A DNA stretch of 54,347 bases from CAYWPG01 sp964460035 (GTDB taxonomy: Bacteria > Pseudomonadota > Gammaproteobacteria > Nitrococcales > AK92). The stretch is taken from the NCBI GenBank assembly GCA_964460035.1, contig CAYWPG010000025.1, positions 1 to 54,347 of the forward strand, in the 5' to 3' direction. A program made the position numbers and the translations under genes. Shown here piece after piece: positions 25,860 to 34,306 of the stretch; position 1 is the stretch's first letter, and every line of letters starts with the position of its first letter. The notes under the pieces were generated by a model that was given only the letters and a program-made list of their open reading frames with translations, ran no database searches and had not been told where the DNA came from.

Positions 25860-26906
25860 GTGTTGTTCACTGCTAGAGCGCATGGGCGTTTGGTTGCCCT
25901 GCTTTTTTGCATCATGTTTGCGGGAGCCGACGTTGTGGCTGCGGATACGGCTCCGGAGAAGGCCGCAGAGGAGGAGAGCGCCGAGGAAAACGGCGCTGAC
26001 GAGGTGCAAGTCGATCTGCTTCCGGTGGACCGCGAGCGTAGCTCGACGCCGCTGAAGACCTTGGTGGGGTTCCACGATCGGGTGTCGGAGCGGGTGATCA
26101 AGCTAGGCGATCGGCTCGATGCTTTGTTCGGCACCGGGGATCCCGGCGACTTGCCTGCTGGCACTTTGGTACGCATTGCCAACGTGGCGCGTTTCGACGA
26201 CGCCGGCGTGGCGGTGGACTACCGCTTTAGAACTCGCTTGGCGCTGCCACGTACGGAGCGCCGTTTCAACCTGCTGCTCGAGTCGGACGCCGATGAAACG
26301 TTCGAACACCGGCGCGATGCCGGCCGTCGCGCGGAAGCGGAGGATGCGCGAACCCCGCTGCGAGCCGGGCTGCAGTACCTGAGCCGAATCGCCGGGGACC
26401 TGGATGTGGATGTGGATTTGGGCGTGCGGTTGCCGCTGGAGCCGTTCGCACGCGCGCGGCTGCGGCGTTCGTTTTCTCTAGGCCCTTGGGAGATGCGAGT
26501 CGGGCAGTCGCTGTTCTGGTACGAGCGCGTAGGCGAGGGGGCGAGCACCGAGATCCTGTTCGAGCGAGAGGTGGCTCCCAAGCGCTTGCTTCGCTCGGTT
26601 AGCGACGTTACCTATCTGCAGCGGGAAGAGCAGTTCTACTACAGTCAGGACTTCCTGTACTCCCGTAATCTGCGGCGCGACCGTGGCGTAGTCTACCAGC
26701 TCGGCATCCGCGGCGAGAGCGAGCCTAGCGATCGGGTGCAGAGCTACTTCGTAAACCTGCGCGCACGTCGGAGCGTAGGCTGGGAGTGGCTATTCGTCGA
26801 GCTGCGTCCGGAGCTCCTGTTCGAGCGCGAAAATGATTTTGCCATGGAGCGACGACTGTTCCTGACGCTGGAAGTCGTATTCGGCGATCTGAACATGCTC
26901 GATTAA
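25860..26906 (+). CDS. Predicted outer-membrane or secreted beta-rich protein
   Basis: The 348-residue product starts at a GTG with GAGG just before it and has a signal peptide (hydrophobic LVALLFCIMF, probable cleavage near VVAAD). An acidic low-complexity linker (AEEESAEENGADEVQ) follows. The rest is a long series of amphipathic beta strands with alternating charged and aromatic residues (for example WEMRVGQSLFWYERV, RRLFLTLEVVFGDL), suggesting a small outer-membrane barrel. I do not recognise the family with certainty. It is followed 36 bases later by a Nudix gene. Confidence 0.7.
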   Translation: MLFTARAHGRLVALLFCIMFAGADVVAADTAPEKAAEEESAEENGADEVQVDLLPVDRERSSTPLKTLVGFHDRVSERVIKLGDRLDALFGTGDPGDLPAGTLVRIANVARFDDAGVAVDYRFRTRLALPRTERRFNLLLESDADETFEHRRDAGRRAEAEDARTPLRAGLQYLSRIAGDLDVDVDLGVRLPLEPFARARLRRSFSLGPWEMRVGQSLFWYERVGEGASTEILFEREVAPKRLLRSVSDVTYLQREEQFYYSQDFLYSRNLRRDRGVVYQLGIRGESEPSDRVQSYFVNLRARRSVGWEWLFVELRPELLFERENDFAMERRLFLTLEVVFGDLNMLD

Positions 26907-26942
26907 GCTCATCGATTCAACGCCATAAGGTAAGGAGAGGCT

Positions 26943-27377
26943 GTGCCGCGACCGCAAACCCCTTTGATCGCCGTGGACGTTATCATTCGCTTGCGCGACG
27001 CACCGGAGCGGGTGGTGCTGATCGAACGGCGCAACCCGCCATATGGACTGGCCATACCGGGCGGTTTCGTCGATGTAGGCGAACGCCTGGAAGCTGCGGC
27101 GATACGCGAGGCGGAAGAAGAAACCTCGCTGCAGGTCGAGCTGCAATGTCTCTTGGGACTGTATTCGGCGCCGGACAGGGATCCGCGCGGACATACGGTA
27201 AGCGCGGTGTACGTGGGCGATGCCAGTGGGGTGCCCGAAGCGGCCGACGATGCCAAAGCGATCGCCGTGGTCGATCCGGCCGACCCGGCGCTGCCGTTGG
27301 CGTTCGACCACTCGCTGATACTGGCCGATTACCGCCGCTGGCTGGCTACCGGGCAGCCAGCGCCGCTGCGTTTCTAG
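26943..27377 (+). CDS. Nudix hydrolase
   Basis: This 144-residue enzyme should cleave a nucleoside diphosphate linked to another moiety. The Nudix box lies at about residues 40-63: GGFVDVGERLE, then REAEEET, with the metal-binding glutamates present and Ser in place of the usual Gly after EET. The start is a GTG with AAGGAGAGG in front, 36 bases after the previous gene. ADP-ribose pyrophosphatase activity is one possibility; the substrate cannot be read from the sequence. Confidence 0.9.
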   Translation: MPRPQTPLIAVDVIIRLRDAPERVVLIERRNPPYGLAIPGGFVDVGERLEAAAIREAEEETSLQVELQCLLGLYSAPDRDPRGHTVSAVYVGDASGVPEAADDAKAIAVVDPADPALPLAFDHSLILADYRRWLATGQPAPLRF

Positions 27378-27391
27378 TCCGCCTTCGTGAC

Positions 27392-27433
27392 CGTCTGCAC
27401 CGGGCCTGTGTGTACGCAGGCCCGGTGCAGACG
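27392..27433. terminator. 17-bp perfect hairpin between convergent genes
   Basis: The arm at 27392-27408 pairs perfectly with 27417-27433 around an 8-base loop. It sits between the convergent Nudix and alpha/beta-hydrolase genes. There is no T-run on either side. It probably ends both transcripts, and is the longest perfect stem I found in the window. Confidence 0.6.
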
Positions 27434-27462
27434 TATAGCCAATGGAAGGAAGCGGGCCCCAA

Positions 27463-28500
27463 TCAGGCGGTTCTGGACACGCCCGCGCAGAACTCGCTGG
27501 CGCGGGTTTCGCGCGGGGCTTCCAGGCCGGAGGGCAAGGGGCTCTCGGTGTCGAGAATCCAGCTGGCGATGTCCTGCAGCACCACTTCCGCCTGCAGATC
27601 GCGGGTCAGCATGTGATAGCCCTGGGGATAAAGGGCCAGACGCCAGGCGGCCTCGCTGGGGTCGGGCAGCGTTCTGATCATCTGGCAGGTGGGTTGCTTG
27701 GGTACTATCTGGTCTCGCTCGCCGTAGAGAATGAGCGAGCGTTGACGCAGCTGCGGAGCCGAAGCGAGGGCGATGTCCATGAGATCGGCCAAGCCCTTGA
27801 TGGCGTCCAGGCGCGTTTCCTTGATGACCAGAGGGTCGGCACCCAAGGCTCGCCGCATGGCGATGTTATCGGAGGGGATAATGTTCAGCCCCCGGCCGGA
27901 GACCTGCTGGCGAGGGAATAGGCTGGAGCCGACCCACAGTGCGAAACGCTTGAGCGGGCCCATGGTAGCGCGGCCCCACACGGCCGGCGCGACCAGAATG
28001 ATACCATCGGCATCGACCGCATCGGCTTGGGTGCTGGCAGCCAGTGTGACAGCACCGCCCATGCTCTCGCCGAGCACATAGAGCGGCACGCCGGGGTGGC
28101 GCTCGCGCACCAGCGCCGCCATCGTCTTGACGTCCTCGATCATGCGTTCGCTGCCCGCCCACTCGCCCCGGGTGGCGGTGGCTCCGAAGCCGCGCTGGTC
28201 GTAGGCGTAGGTCGCGATGCCATACTCGGCCAGGTACGGGCCAACGGTGCTAAAGGCATTGCGGTAATCGTTGAAGCCGTGCAGCGCCAACACGACTGCT
28301 CGCGGCTCCTCTACAGGGCCCCATTGTTGTAATGGCAGTTTGAAGCCGTCGGCCATCACTGCATAGGTGTCTGTAAGTTCGGGCGGCTGTTCGTTGACGA
28401 TAGGTGTTGTCTCTTGGGTGGCGCAGGCGCTGAGAAACAGTATGCTCAGCGCCACCGCAAGTAGCCTTCGGCGACTATGGAAGCTTCGGATCTGGATCAT
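27463..28500 (-). CDS. Alpha/beta hydrolase lipoprotein (monoacylglycerol-lipase-like)
   Basis: The 345-residue protein has a lipoprotein signal ending in LFLSAC (Cys near residue 26), so it should be anchored in the envelope. The hydrolase core shows the oxyanion-side LALHGFNDYRNAF, the nucleophile elbow LGESMGG, the acid in YGERDQIVPKQP and the catalytic His in PQGYHMLTRD. This set matches lysophospholipase/monoacylglycerol lipase-type enzymes. The ATG at 28500 is chosen because it begins the lipoprotein signal. It is divergent from the DUF445 gene. Confidence 0.87.
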   Translation of the reverse strand: MIQIRSFHSRRRLLAVALSILFLSACATQETTPIVNEQPPELTDTYAVMADGFKLPLQQWGPVEEPRAVVLALHGFNDYRNAFSTVGPYLAEYGIATYAYDQRGFGATATRGEWAGSERMIEDVKTMAALVRERHPGVPLYVLGESMGGAVTLAASTQADAVDADGIILVAPAVWGRATMGPLKRFALWVGSSLFPRQQVSGRGLNIIPSDNIAMRRALGADPLVIKETRLDAIKGLADLMDIALASAPQLRQRSLILYGERDQIVPKQPTCQMIRTLPDPSEAAWRLALYPQGYHMLTRDLQAEVVLQDIASWILDTESPLPSGLEAPRETRASEFCAGVSRTA

Positions 28501-28692
28501 TGGCCTGAAATGAAGTGGGTAACTGATTCCCTGTTGCACAAAGTTGTATTCGTAAGCGAAGGCTGCGGCAACGGCGGCGGCCAGGTTTATGTTCATGCTG
28601 TGACGCCGCTCGATCCGATTCTGCGGACTGGGTCGCAGGCGCAGCGCCGAGGCGCGGTGTAGAGCGATGGGCCCGGTCTAGGAGGGATGTCG

Positions 28693-29949
28693 ATGGCCAC
28701 AGCGGATGTGCATGTTCCTGATCCGCAGCAGCTAGCTCTGCTTCGACGGCACCGCCGTTTCGCCACCGCTTGTCTGGTAGGGGCGGCTCTGACGTATCTG
28801 GCCACCCTGTTCGTCCCCGAGCCGGCCTACTGGGTGCTGCTCGTGCGGGCCGGCAGCGAGGCGGGCCTGATCGGGGGCATTGCCGATTGGTTCGCGGTTA
28901 CCGCGCTGTTCCGCCGTCCGCTGGGCTTGCCGATTCCTCACACTGCAATTCTGCCCCGCAACAAGGACCGTATCGGTGCCGGTTTCAGCGTGTTCATCGA
29001 GCGCAACTTCCTGGCGCCGGAGCTGATCACTGAGAAGCTCCGGCGGGCGGATGTCGCTGGCCGGCTGGGCGAGTGGCTGGCCGTACCTGGCAACAGCGAA
29101 TTGGTGGCCGAACGGTTGATGACGGTGGCGCCTTACCTGCTGAACGCGTTTGGCGAGGACGAGACCAGAGCGTTTTTCCGCGACGCTTTCAGCGAGCAAC
29201 TGCGCCGCACCGATGCCGTGCCTTTCTTGGCGCGGCTGCTACGGCTGGCGGTGGAGCAGGGCCAGCACCGGCCGTTGATCGACCGCGGCCTTGTGAAAGC
29301 GCGCGAGCTTCTCGCCGCCAATGAGGCGGTGATCTACGAGAAGGTAGAAGCCCACAGTGCATGGTGGATTCCCCGGCGCGTCGATCAGCGTGTCGCGCGG
29401 GCTATCGTGCAGGGGGTGGACGAGTGGATAGAGGAGCTGCTGCAGCTGGACAATCCGATGCGCGAGCAGTTGGAAACCGCGCTACGGGCTATGGTGGCAC
29501 GCCTGGAGGACTCTCAGACCTTCCGCGCTCGCGTGCTGGAGATCAAGCAGCGCCTGCTATCCGATCCGGAACTGCAGCGGGTGCTAGGCACGCTATGGGA
29601 TCAGCTGCGCGGCATGTTGCAACGTCAACTGAACGATCCGGGAGCGGCATTGACCCCGTCGCTTGCCACGGGCTTGCGCAACCTCGGATACACTCTGCGG
29701 GACGACGCGCCGGCCCGGTCGCGGTTGAATCAGCGCTTGGAGCTGTTGGTGGGCGAGTTCGTGCTGCCCTTTCGCGCGCATATAGGCGCGTTCATCCGCG
29801 AAGTGATTCACGGCTGGGACGCGCAAAGCCTGAGCAGCCGTCTGGAGCTGGCCGTGGGGCGTGACCTCCAATTTATACGAATCAACGGTACCTTGGTTGG
29901 CGCGCTGGTCGGTGTCGTTCTGTTCGTGTTGACGCATCTGCTGTTCTAG
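28693..29949 (+). CDS. DUF445 membrane protein (YjiN-like)
   Basis: This 418-residue protein belongs to the DUF445/YjiN family of unknown function. Two hydrophobic segments near the N-terminus (CLVGAALTYLATLFV, and GLIGGIADWFAVTALF with the conserved RRPLGLPIPHTAILPRNKDRIG after it) and one at the extreme C-terminus (LVGALVGVVLFVLTHLLF) flank a long helical soluble region. The start is taken as the second ATG (28693), because the GGAGGG site at 28681-28686 touches the first ATG at 28687 but is well spaced from the second. Confidence 0.85.
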   Translation: MATADVHVPDPQQLALLRRHRRFATACLVGAALTYLATLFVPEPAYWVLLVRAGSEAGLIGGIADWFAVTALFRRPLGLPIPHTAILPRNKDRIGAGFSVFIERNFLAPELITEKLRRADVAGRLGEWLAVPGNSELVAERLMTVAPYLLNAFGEDETRAFFRDAFSEQLRRTDAVPFLARLLRLAVEQGQHRPLIDRGLVKARELLAANEAVIYEKVEAHSAWWIPRRVDQRVARAIVQGVDEWIEELLQLDNPMREQLETALRAMVARLEDSQTFRARVLEIKQRLLSDPELQRVLGTLWDQLRGMLQRQLNDPGAALTPSLATGLRNLGYTLRDDAPARSRLNQRLELLVGEFVLPFRAHIGAFIREVIHGWDAQSLSSRLELAVGRDLQFIRINGTLVGALVGVVLFVLTHLLF

Positions 29950-30182
29950 GGCGGGTGAAGATTCGCGGCCAGGGGGCTGCTTCCGCCGAAGACTCTTCCC
30001 GCCGGCCGAGGATAAAGCCGCTATGGGAGCGCCCCCCCCCGCGGCGCGAAGGCTCTTGCGGCGGAGCCGCGCTCGCTCTGCCGATTTGGCCCAGATACAA
30101 GCTAGCTACGTTTCGTGGGAGACGCTTGGTGGTATGCTGCCGCCAGGGCGGTGGTTGGGACCGCGTTAGCTAGGGATGAGGC
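29950..30182. other. GC-rich intergenic region with C9 tract and hairpins
   Basis: These 233 bases hold the second copy of the REP-like 14-mer, a run of nine C at 30032-30040, and several inverted repeats, including GGCTC/GAGCC around 30051-30068. The GATAAAGCCGCTATGGGAGCG segment recalls Pseudomonas-type REP sequences. No coding potential is evident. The promoter and ribosome site of the NYN gene must lie at its end. Confidence 0.45.
29964..29977 (+). repeat. Short repeat, copy 2 (REP-like)
   Basis: This 14-mer is identical to 16487-16500. Here the hairpin GCGGCC/GGCTGC has one G-T wobble. It lies just after the DUF445 stop. Confidence 0.3.
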
Positions 30183-30989
30183 ATGGGCAGCCCCGATATT
30201 CGCAATATGGCGGTTTATTGCGACTTCGAGAACATCGCACTGGGCGTACGCGATGCTAACTATGCGAAGTTCGACATTGGCAAGGTATTGGAACGCCTGC
30301 TGCTCAAGGGCAATATCGTCGTCAAGAAGGCCTACTGCGACTGGGATCGCTACAAGCCGTTCAAAGCGGCGATGCACGAGGCCTCTTTCGAGCTGATCGA
30401 AATACCCCATGTGCGGCAGTCGGGGAAGAATTCGGCCGACATCCGCATGGTCGTTGACGCGCTCGATCTGTGCTACACCAAAGCGCACGTGGACACTTTC
30501 GTCATCATCAGCGGCGACTCCGACTTCTCGCCGCTGGTCAGCAAGCTGCGCGAGAATGCCAAGGTGGTAATCGGTGTCGGTGTAAAAAAATCCACCTCCG
30601 ATCTGCTAATCGGCAACTGCGACGAGTTCATTTACTACGACGATCTGGTGCGCGAGGAGGTCAAGGCGGCCAAGAAGCGCGCCCCCAGGAAAAGCAAAAC
30701 CGCTAACGGCGAAGGAGCCAGAGAAGAAGATCGTAAGCAGGAGGCCTTCGATCTGCTGGTGGAAACCGTGGAGGCGCTATTCAACGAACGGGGCGAGGAG
30801 TCCAAAATCTGGGGTTCTATGGTGAAGCAGACGCTGAAGCGCCGTAAGCCCGGATTCAACGAGTCGTATTACGGATTACGCTCCTTCAGCCATCTGCTGG
30901 AAGAAGCCGAGCAACGCAAGCTGCTTACGCTGGAGCGCGACGAGAAGTCCGGCAGCTACATCATTACCGGCCTCGGCGGGGAAAGCTGA
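30183..30989 (+). CDS. NYN-domain putative RNase with C-terminal LOTUS/OST-HTH domain
   Basis: The 268-residue protein starts with a NYN (PIN-like) domain at about 8-160. The acidic metal-binding set is visible: CDFEN (Asp14, Asn17), NSADIRMVVDAL (Asp86, Asp92) and SGDSDFSPL (Asp112, Asp114). A charged linker (KKRAPRKSKTANGEGAREEDRK) leads to a LOTUS/OST-HTH domain (about 187-265) containing WGSMVKQTLKRRKPGFNESYYG and SFSHLLEEAE. In known proteins NYN cuts RNA and LOTUS binds RNA, as in animal MARF1. The bacterial substrate is unknown. It is a single gene. Confidence 0.9.
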   Translation: MGSPDIRNMAVYCDFENIALGVRDANYAKFDIGKVLERLLLKGNIVVKKAYCDWDRYKPFKAAMHEASFELIEIPHVRQSGKNSADIRMVVDALDLCYTKAHVDTFVIISGDSDFSPLVSKLRENAKVVIGVGVKKSTSDLLIGNCDEFIYYDDLVREEVKAAKKRAPRKSKTANGEGAREEDRKQEAFDLLVETVEALFNERGEESKIWGSMVKQTLKRRKPGFNESYYGLRSFSHLLEEAEQRKLLTLERDEKSGSYIITGLGGES

Positions 30990-31097
30990 CCGGCTCCAGT
31001 CTAGTTGCCGGTTTTCCACTGACGCCGCGCGGCTGTTCATACAAATTGGCGGTTGCCCGAGCGGGCATGGTCGCAGCCCCTTGGCAAGGAGCGCTTG

Positions 31098-31126
31098 TTT
31101 AGTGTGCGCGTGCAACACGGTAGAAT
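31098..31126 (+). promoter_or_regulatory. Possible promoter of the Mrp gene
   Basis: TTTAGT (31098-31103) and TAGAAT (31121-31126) are 17 bases apart, about 50 bases before the start codon. The -10 match is good and the -35 is weak. Confidence 0.35.
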
Positions 31127-31174
31127 CGTTGACTAGCGGCAACGACTTTTGCCGCCCGGTTAAGGGAGAGTGGC

Positions 31175-32266
31175 ATGCCAAGGCTGACGCGCGAGAAGGT
31201 TGAAGCGGCGATCAAGGGGTGGACCGACCCCTACATGGGGCAGGATCTGATTACGGCCGAAGCCGTGCAAGCCATAGATGTGGATGGCGAACGGGTGCGC
31301 ATCCGCGTAGTGCTGGGGTATCCGGCGAACGGCTGGCGCGGCGAGTGCGCGGCCCAACTGTCCGAACAGGTGCGCAAGGCCACGGGAGCCGCCGACGTAG
31401 CCGTCGACGTGGAGTGGCGAATCGGCAGCTACAACGTACAGGGCAGCCTCAAGCCCTTGCCAGGGATCAAGAACATCATTGCCGTGGCATCCGGTAAAGG
31501 CGGTGTGGGGAAATCGACCACGGCCGTGAATTTGGCGTTGGGGCTGGCAGCCGAGGGCGCGCGGGTAGGTATTCTGGATGCCGATATTTACGGTCCCAGT
31601 CAGCCGCGCATGCTGGGCGTCAGCGGCAAGCCGGAAAGCCGCGACGGCAAGCGCATGGAGCCGCTGGAGAACTACGGCGTGCAAGCGATGTCGATCGGAT
31701 TCCTGGTCGACGAGGAATCGCCCATGGTCTGGCGCGGCCCCATGGTCACGCAGGCGCTGACGCAGCTGCTGAACGAGACCAATTGGAAGGATCTGGATTA
31801 CCTGGTGGTGGATCTGCCCCCCGGTACCGGCGACATCCAGCTTACGCTGGCACAGCGAGTGCCGGTGACCGGCGCGGTGATAGTCACCACGCCACAGGAT
31901 ATCGCGCTGCTCGATGCCCGTAAGGGGCTGCGGATGTTCGAGAAAGTCAATGTGCCGGTGCTCGGCATCGTGGAGAACATGAGTACGCATATCTGCAGTA
32001 ACTGCGGGCACGAAGAGCCTATTTTCGGCACCGGCGGCGGGGAGCGCATGGCTGCCCAGTACGAGGTGGAGCTGCTTGGATCGCTGCCGCTGGACATTCG
32101 CATCCGTGCCGAGGCCGACAGCGGCCGGCCCACGGTGGTGGCGGAGCCGGAGTCGGCGCTGGCGCAAACTTACCGCGAGATCGCCCGTAAGGCGGCGGCG
32201 CGGCTGGCGCGCAAGGAGGGGGTGCGCAAGTCGCGTTTTCCCAAGATCATCGTGCAGGATAAATAA
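31175..32266 (+). CDS. apbC: Fe-S cluster carrier ATPase Mrp/ApbC
   Basis: This is a scaffold or carrier that delivers Fe-S clusters to apo-proteins. The 363-residue protein has an N-terminal DUF59 domain (about 1-85), the deviant Walker A SGKGGVGKST at 106-115, DADIYGPSQPRMLG, VVDLPPGTGD (211-220) and the cluster-binding CxxC (Cys274, Cys277 in HICSNCGHE). The downstream neighbour is dcd, a frequent companion in gammaproteobacteria. The ATG at 31175 has a GGGAGAG site. Confidence 0.95.
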   Translation: MPRLTREKVEAAIKGWTDPYMGQDLITAEAVQAIDVDGERVRIRVVLGYPANGWRGECAAQLSEQVRKATGAADVAVDVEWRIGSYNVQGSLKPLPGIKNIIAVASGKGGVGKSTTAVNLALGLAAEGARVGILDADIYGPSQPRMLGVSGKPESRDGKRMEPLENYGVQAMSIGFLVDEESPMVWRGPMVTQALTQLLNETNWKDLDYLVVDLPPGTGDIQLTLAQRVPVTGAVIVTTPQDIALLDARKGLRMFEKVNVPVLGIVENMSTHICSNCGHEEPIFGTGGGERMAAQYEVELLGSLPLDIRIRAEADSGRPTVVAEPESALAQTYREIARKAAARLARKEGVRKSRFPKIIVQDK

Positions 32267-32314
32267 GATGTCGCTGCGGCGACGGTATGAACAATAACTT
32301 TCGAGTGGGGCGAG

Positions 32315-32878
32315 ATGGCGATTAAATCGGATAGGTGGATTCGCCGCATGGCGGCCGAGGGCATGATTGAACCGTTCGAGCCTCGTCAGGTGCGCGAAGC
32401 GGGCAACGGCAAGATCATCTCCTACGGCACTTCGAGCTATGGCTACGACGTGCGGTGCGCGGACGAATTCAAGATCTTCACGAATATCAATTCAGCCATC
32501 GTCGACCCGAAGAACTTCGACGAGAGCAGCTTCGTCGACGTGCAGTCGGATGTTTGCATCATTCCGCCCAACTCCTTCGCGCTGGCACGCACGGTGGAGT
32601 ATTTCCGCATTCCGCGCAACATACTCACGATTTGCCTGGGCAAGTCCACTTATGCGCGCTGCGGCATCATCGTCAATGTCACGCCACTGGAGCCCGAGTG
32701 GGAAGGGCACGTGACATTGGAGTTCTCCAACACCACGCCCTTGCCGGCCAAGATCTACGCCAACGAAGGCGTGGCACAGATGCTGTTCCTGGAATCGGAC
32801 GAAGTGTGTGAGGTGTCGTACGCGGATAGGCGCGGCAAGTACCAGGGCCAGCGCGGAGTGACGTTGCCCAAGCCTTGA
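32315..32878 (+). CDS. dcd: dCTP deaminase Dcd
   Basis: It deaminates dCTP to dUTP for thymidylate synthesis. The 187-residue protein shows the family segments SYGTSSYGYDVRC, the nucleotide-binding GKSTYARCGI, the catalytic VTPLEPEWEGHVTLEFSN with its Glu, and the C-terminal YQGQRGVTLPK that closes the active site. It lies 48 bases after apbC on the same strand, probably in the same transcript, and is convergent with the DUF3108 gene. Confidence 0.96.
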   Translation: MAIKSDRWIRRMAAEGMIEPFEPRQVREAGNGKIISYGTSSYGYDVRCADEFKIFTNINSAIVDPKNFDESSFVDVQSDVCIIPPNSFALARTVEYFRIPRNILTICLGKSTYARCGIIVNVTPLEPEWEGHVTLEFSNTTPLPAKIYANEGVAQMLFLESDEVCEVSYADRRGKYQGQRGVTLPKP

Positions 32879-32919
32879 GCCGGCCGCCTTGCGAGGCGGG
32901 CACAGCGGCGGCTTGGCCG

Positions 32920-33630
32920 TCAATCGGACGCGGGCAGTCCGTCTACCGCATCCAGGGTCATCCTGAAGGCATTGTCGCGTTCGCGATGATCGATGCGCAC
33001 CGGTAGATAATGCAGCGACGGCGCGGCCCAGAACGTTGTCGCACGCGCATCGTCGTGTTGGCGGGCGATACGCAGCGTCTCGAACTCTCCCAGGCCGGTG
33101 CGTATGGTCTCGCGTCCTTCCAGGCGTAGCTGGTAGGTGCGCAGCAAGCCGCCATCGGCCACATGGTAGGTGAGCTCGTCGCGATGATGGCGGAGATCCT
33201 GCATCAGCTGGAGCTGGCTGACCAGACGGTCCAAGGTATCCCCAGGAATGGCCATCCGCCAGCGATGATCGTCCATGATGTTGACCACATGCATGTTTTC
33301 CCAGTCGAACGCGAGTCGGGCCGAGCGCTGGCCGCGTCCTTCGCGCAGGTAGTGGTAACGATCGGGGCGGAACCCCGTCGCGGTGATGCGTCCCTCGCTG
33401 AGCTCGTCAATTCGGACCCGGTAAAGAAGCCCGGGGAGGCCCACTGAGCGGCTCTGCAGGCTGTAGCGATAGCGATCGGGAGCGGGGCGCTGGAACGCCA
33501 GCTCCGCTTCGCCGACATTCAGCCCTCCCAGAGTGAGGCGATAGCGGGCGGAGAATTCGGGCGGTATCGCCATGGCGATACCGCTCATCAGTAGGCCGGC
33601 GAGCAGCAGAATCAGCCGCGCGTCTTTCAA
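32920..33630 (-). CDS. DUF3108 periplasmic protein, copy B
   Basis: This is the second DUF3108 protein in the window (236 residues). The start is unclear: a TTG at 33630, one base after the purN stop and with GGAGGAAG upstream, gives a clean signal peptide (KDARLILLLAGLLMSGIAMA), while the ATG at 33687 overlaps purN by 56 bases. The mature part runs PPEFSARYRLTLGGLNVGEAELAF, LLYRVRIDELSEG, and ends with TTFWAAPSLHYLPVRIDH, all matching copy A at 23700-24485. The purM-purN-DUF3108 order is common in gammaproteobacteria. Function not established. Confidence 0.82.
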   Translation of the reverse strand: MKDARLILLLAGLLMSGIAMAIPPEFSARYRLTLGGLNVGEAELAFQRPAPDRYRYSLQSRSVGLPGLLYRVRIDELSEGRITATGFRPDRYHYLREGRGQRSARLAFDWENMHVVNIMDDHRWRMAIPGDTLDRLVSQLQLMQDLRHHRDELTYHVADGGLLRTYQLRLEGRETIRTGLGEFETLRIARQHDDARATTFWAAPSLHYLPVRIDHRERDNAFRMTLDAVDGLPASD

Positions 33631-33631
33631 G

Positions 33632-34306
33632 CTACGCGTAATCTTCCTCCGGGCCGAGCACCGGCGGCGCCAGCTGGCGTTGTCCATCTCTATACACTCC
33701 GTCTGCACGCATCTCGACCCGCCCTTCGGCGAGCCAGCGAACGGCTAGCGGATAGATCCGGTGCTCCTGCGCTTGGACGCGGGCCGCAAGACTTTCCGCC
33801 GTATCCGTCGGCAGCACGCGAACCCGCCCCTGCACGATCACCGGTCCGGCGTCCAGTTCCGGCGTGACGAAATGGACACTGCAGCCATGTTCCTCGACGC
33901 CCGCTTCCAGGGCACGCTCGTGGGTGCGCAGGCCCCGAAATGCCGGCAACAGCGAGGGGTGAATGTTGATCAGCCGACCTTGGTAGTGTTGCACGAACTG
34001 CGGCGTAAGAATGCGCATAAAGCCCGCTAATACCACGAGCTGGGGCTCTACCGCATCGATCAAGGCCATCAGTTCGCGGTCGTAGAGTTCGCGGTCGGGG
34101 TAGGCCGAATGCGGCAAAACCTGAGTTGGAATGCCGGCATTGCGAGCGCGTTCCAGGCCGTAGGCATCGGCCCGGTTGCTGATGACCGTGCGGATGTCGA
34201 TGGGCAGCGCGCCGCTGCGCTGCCCATCGATGAAGCATTGCAAATTGCTGCCGTTGCCGGAGATCAGTACAACGATCGGCAAGCGTTTTGTGGTGGATTC
34301 CGTCAC
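33632..34306 (-). CDS. purN: Phosphoribosylglycinamide formyltransferase PurN
   Basis: It transfers a formyl group from 10-formyl-tetrahydrofolate to GAR in purine synthesis. The 224-residue protein has PIVVLISGNGSNLQ at the N-terminus, the catalytic segment NIHPSLLPAFRG (Asn and His), and HFVTPELDAGPVI with the conserved Asp. The start overlaps the purM stop as ATGA, so the two are translationally coupled. Confidence 0.96.
   Translation of the reverse strand: MTESTTKRLPIVVLISGNGSNLQCFIDGQRSGALPIDIRTVISNRADAYGLERARNAGIPTQVLPHSAYPDRELYDRELMALIDAVEPQLVVLAGFMRILTPQFVQHYQGRLINIHPSLLPAFRGLRTHERALEAGVEEHGCSVHFVTPELDAGPVIVQGRVRVLPTDTAESLAARVQAQEHRIYPLAVRWLAEGRVEMRADGVYRDGQRQLAPPVLGPEEDYA

Noticed and set aside
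31160..32167. 335-codon minus-strand frame opposite the Mrp gene
   Set aside because: It is antisense to a gene with clear Walker and CxxC motifs.
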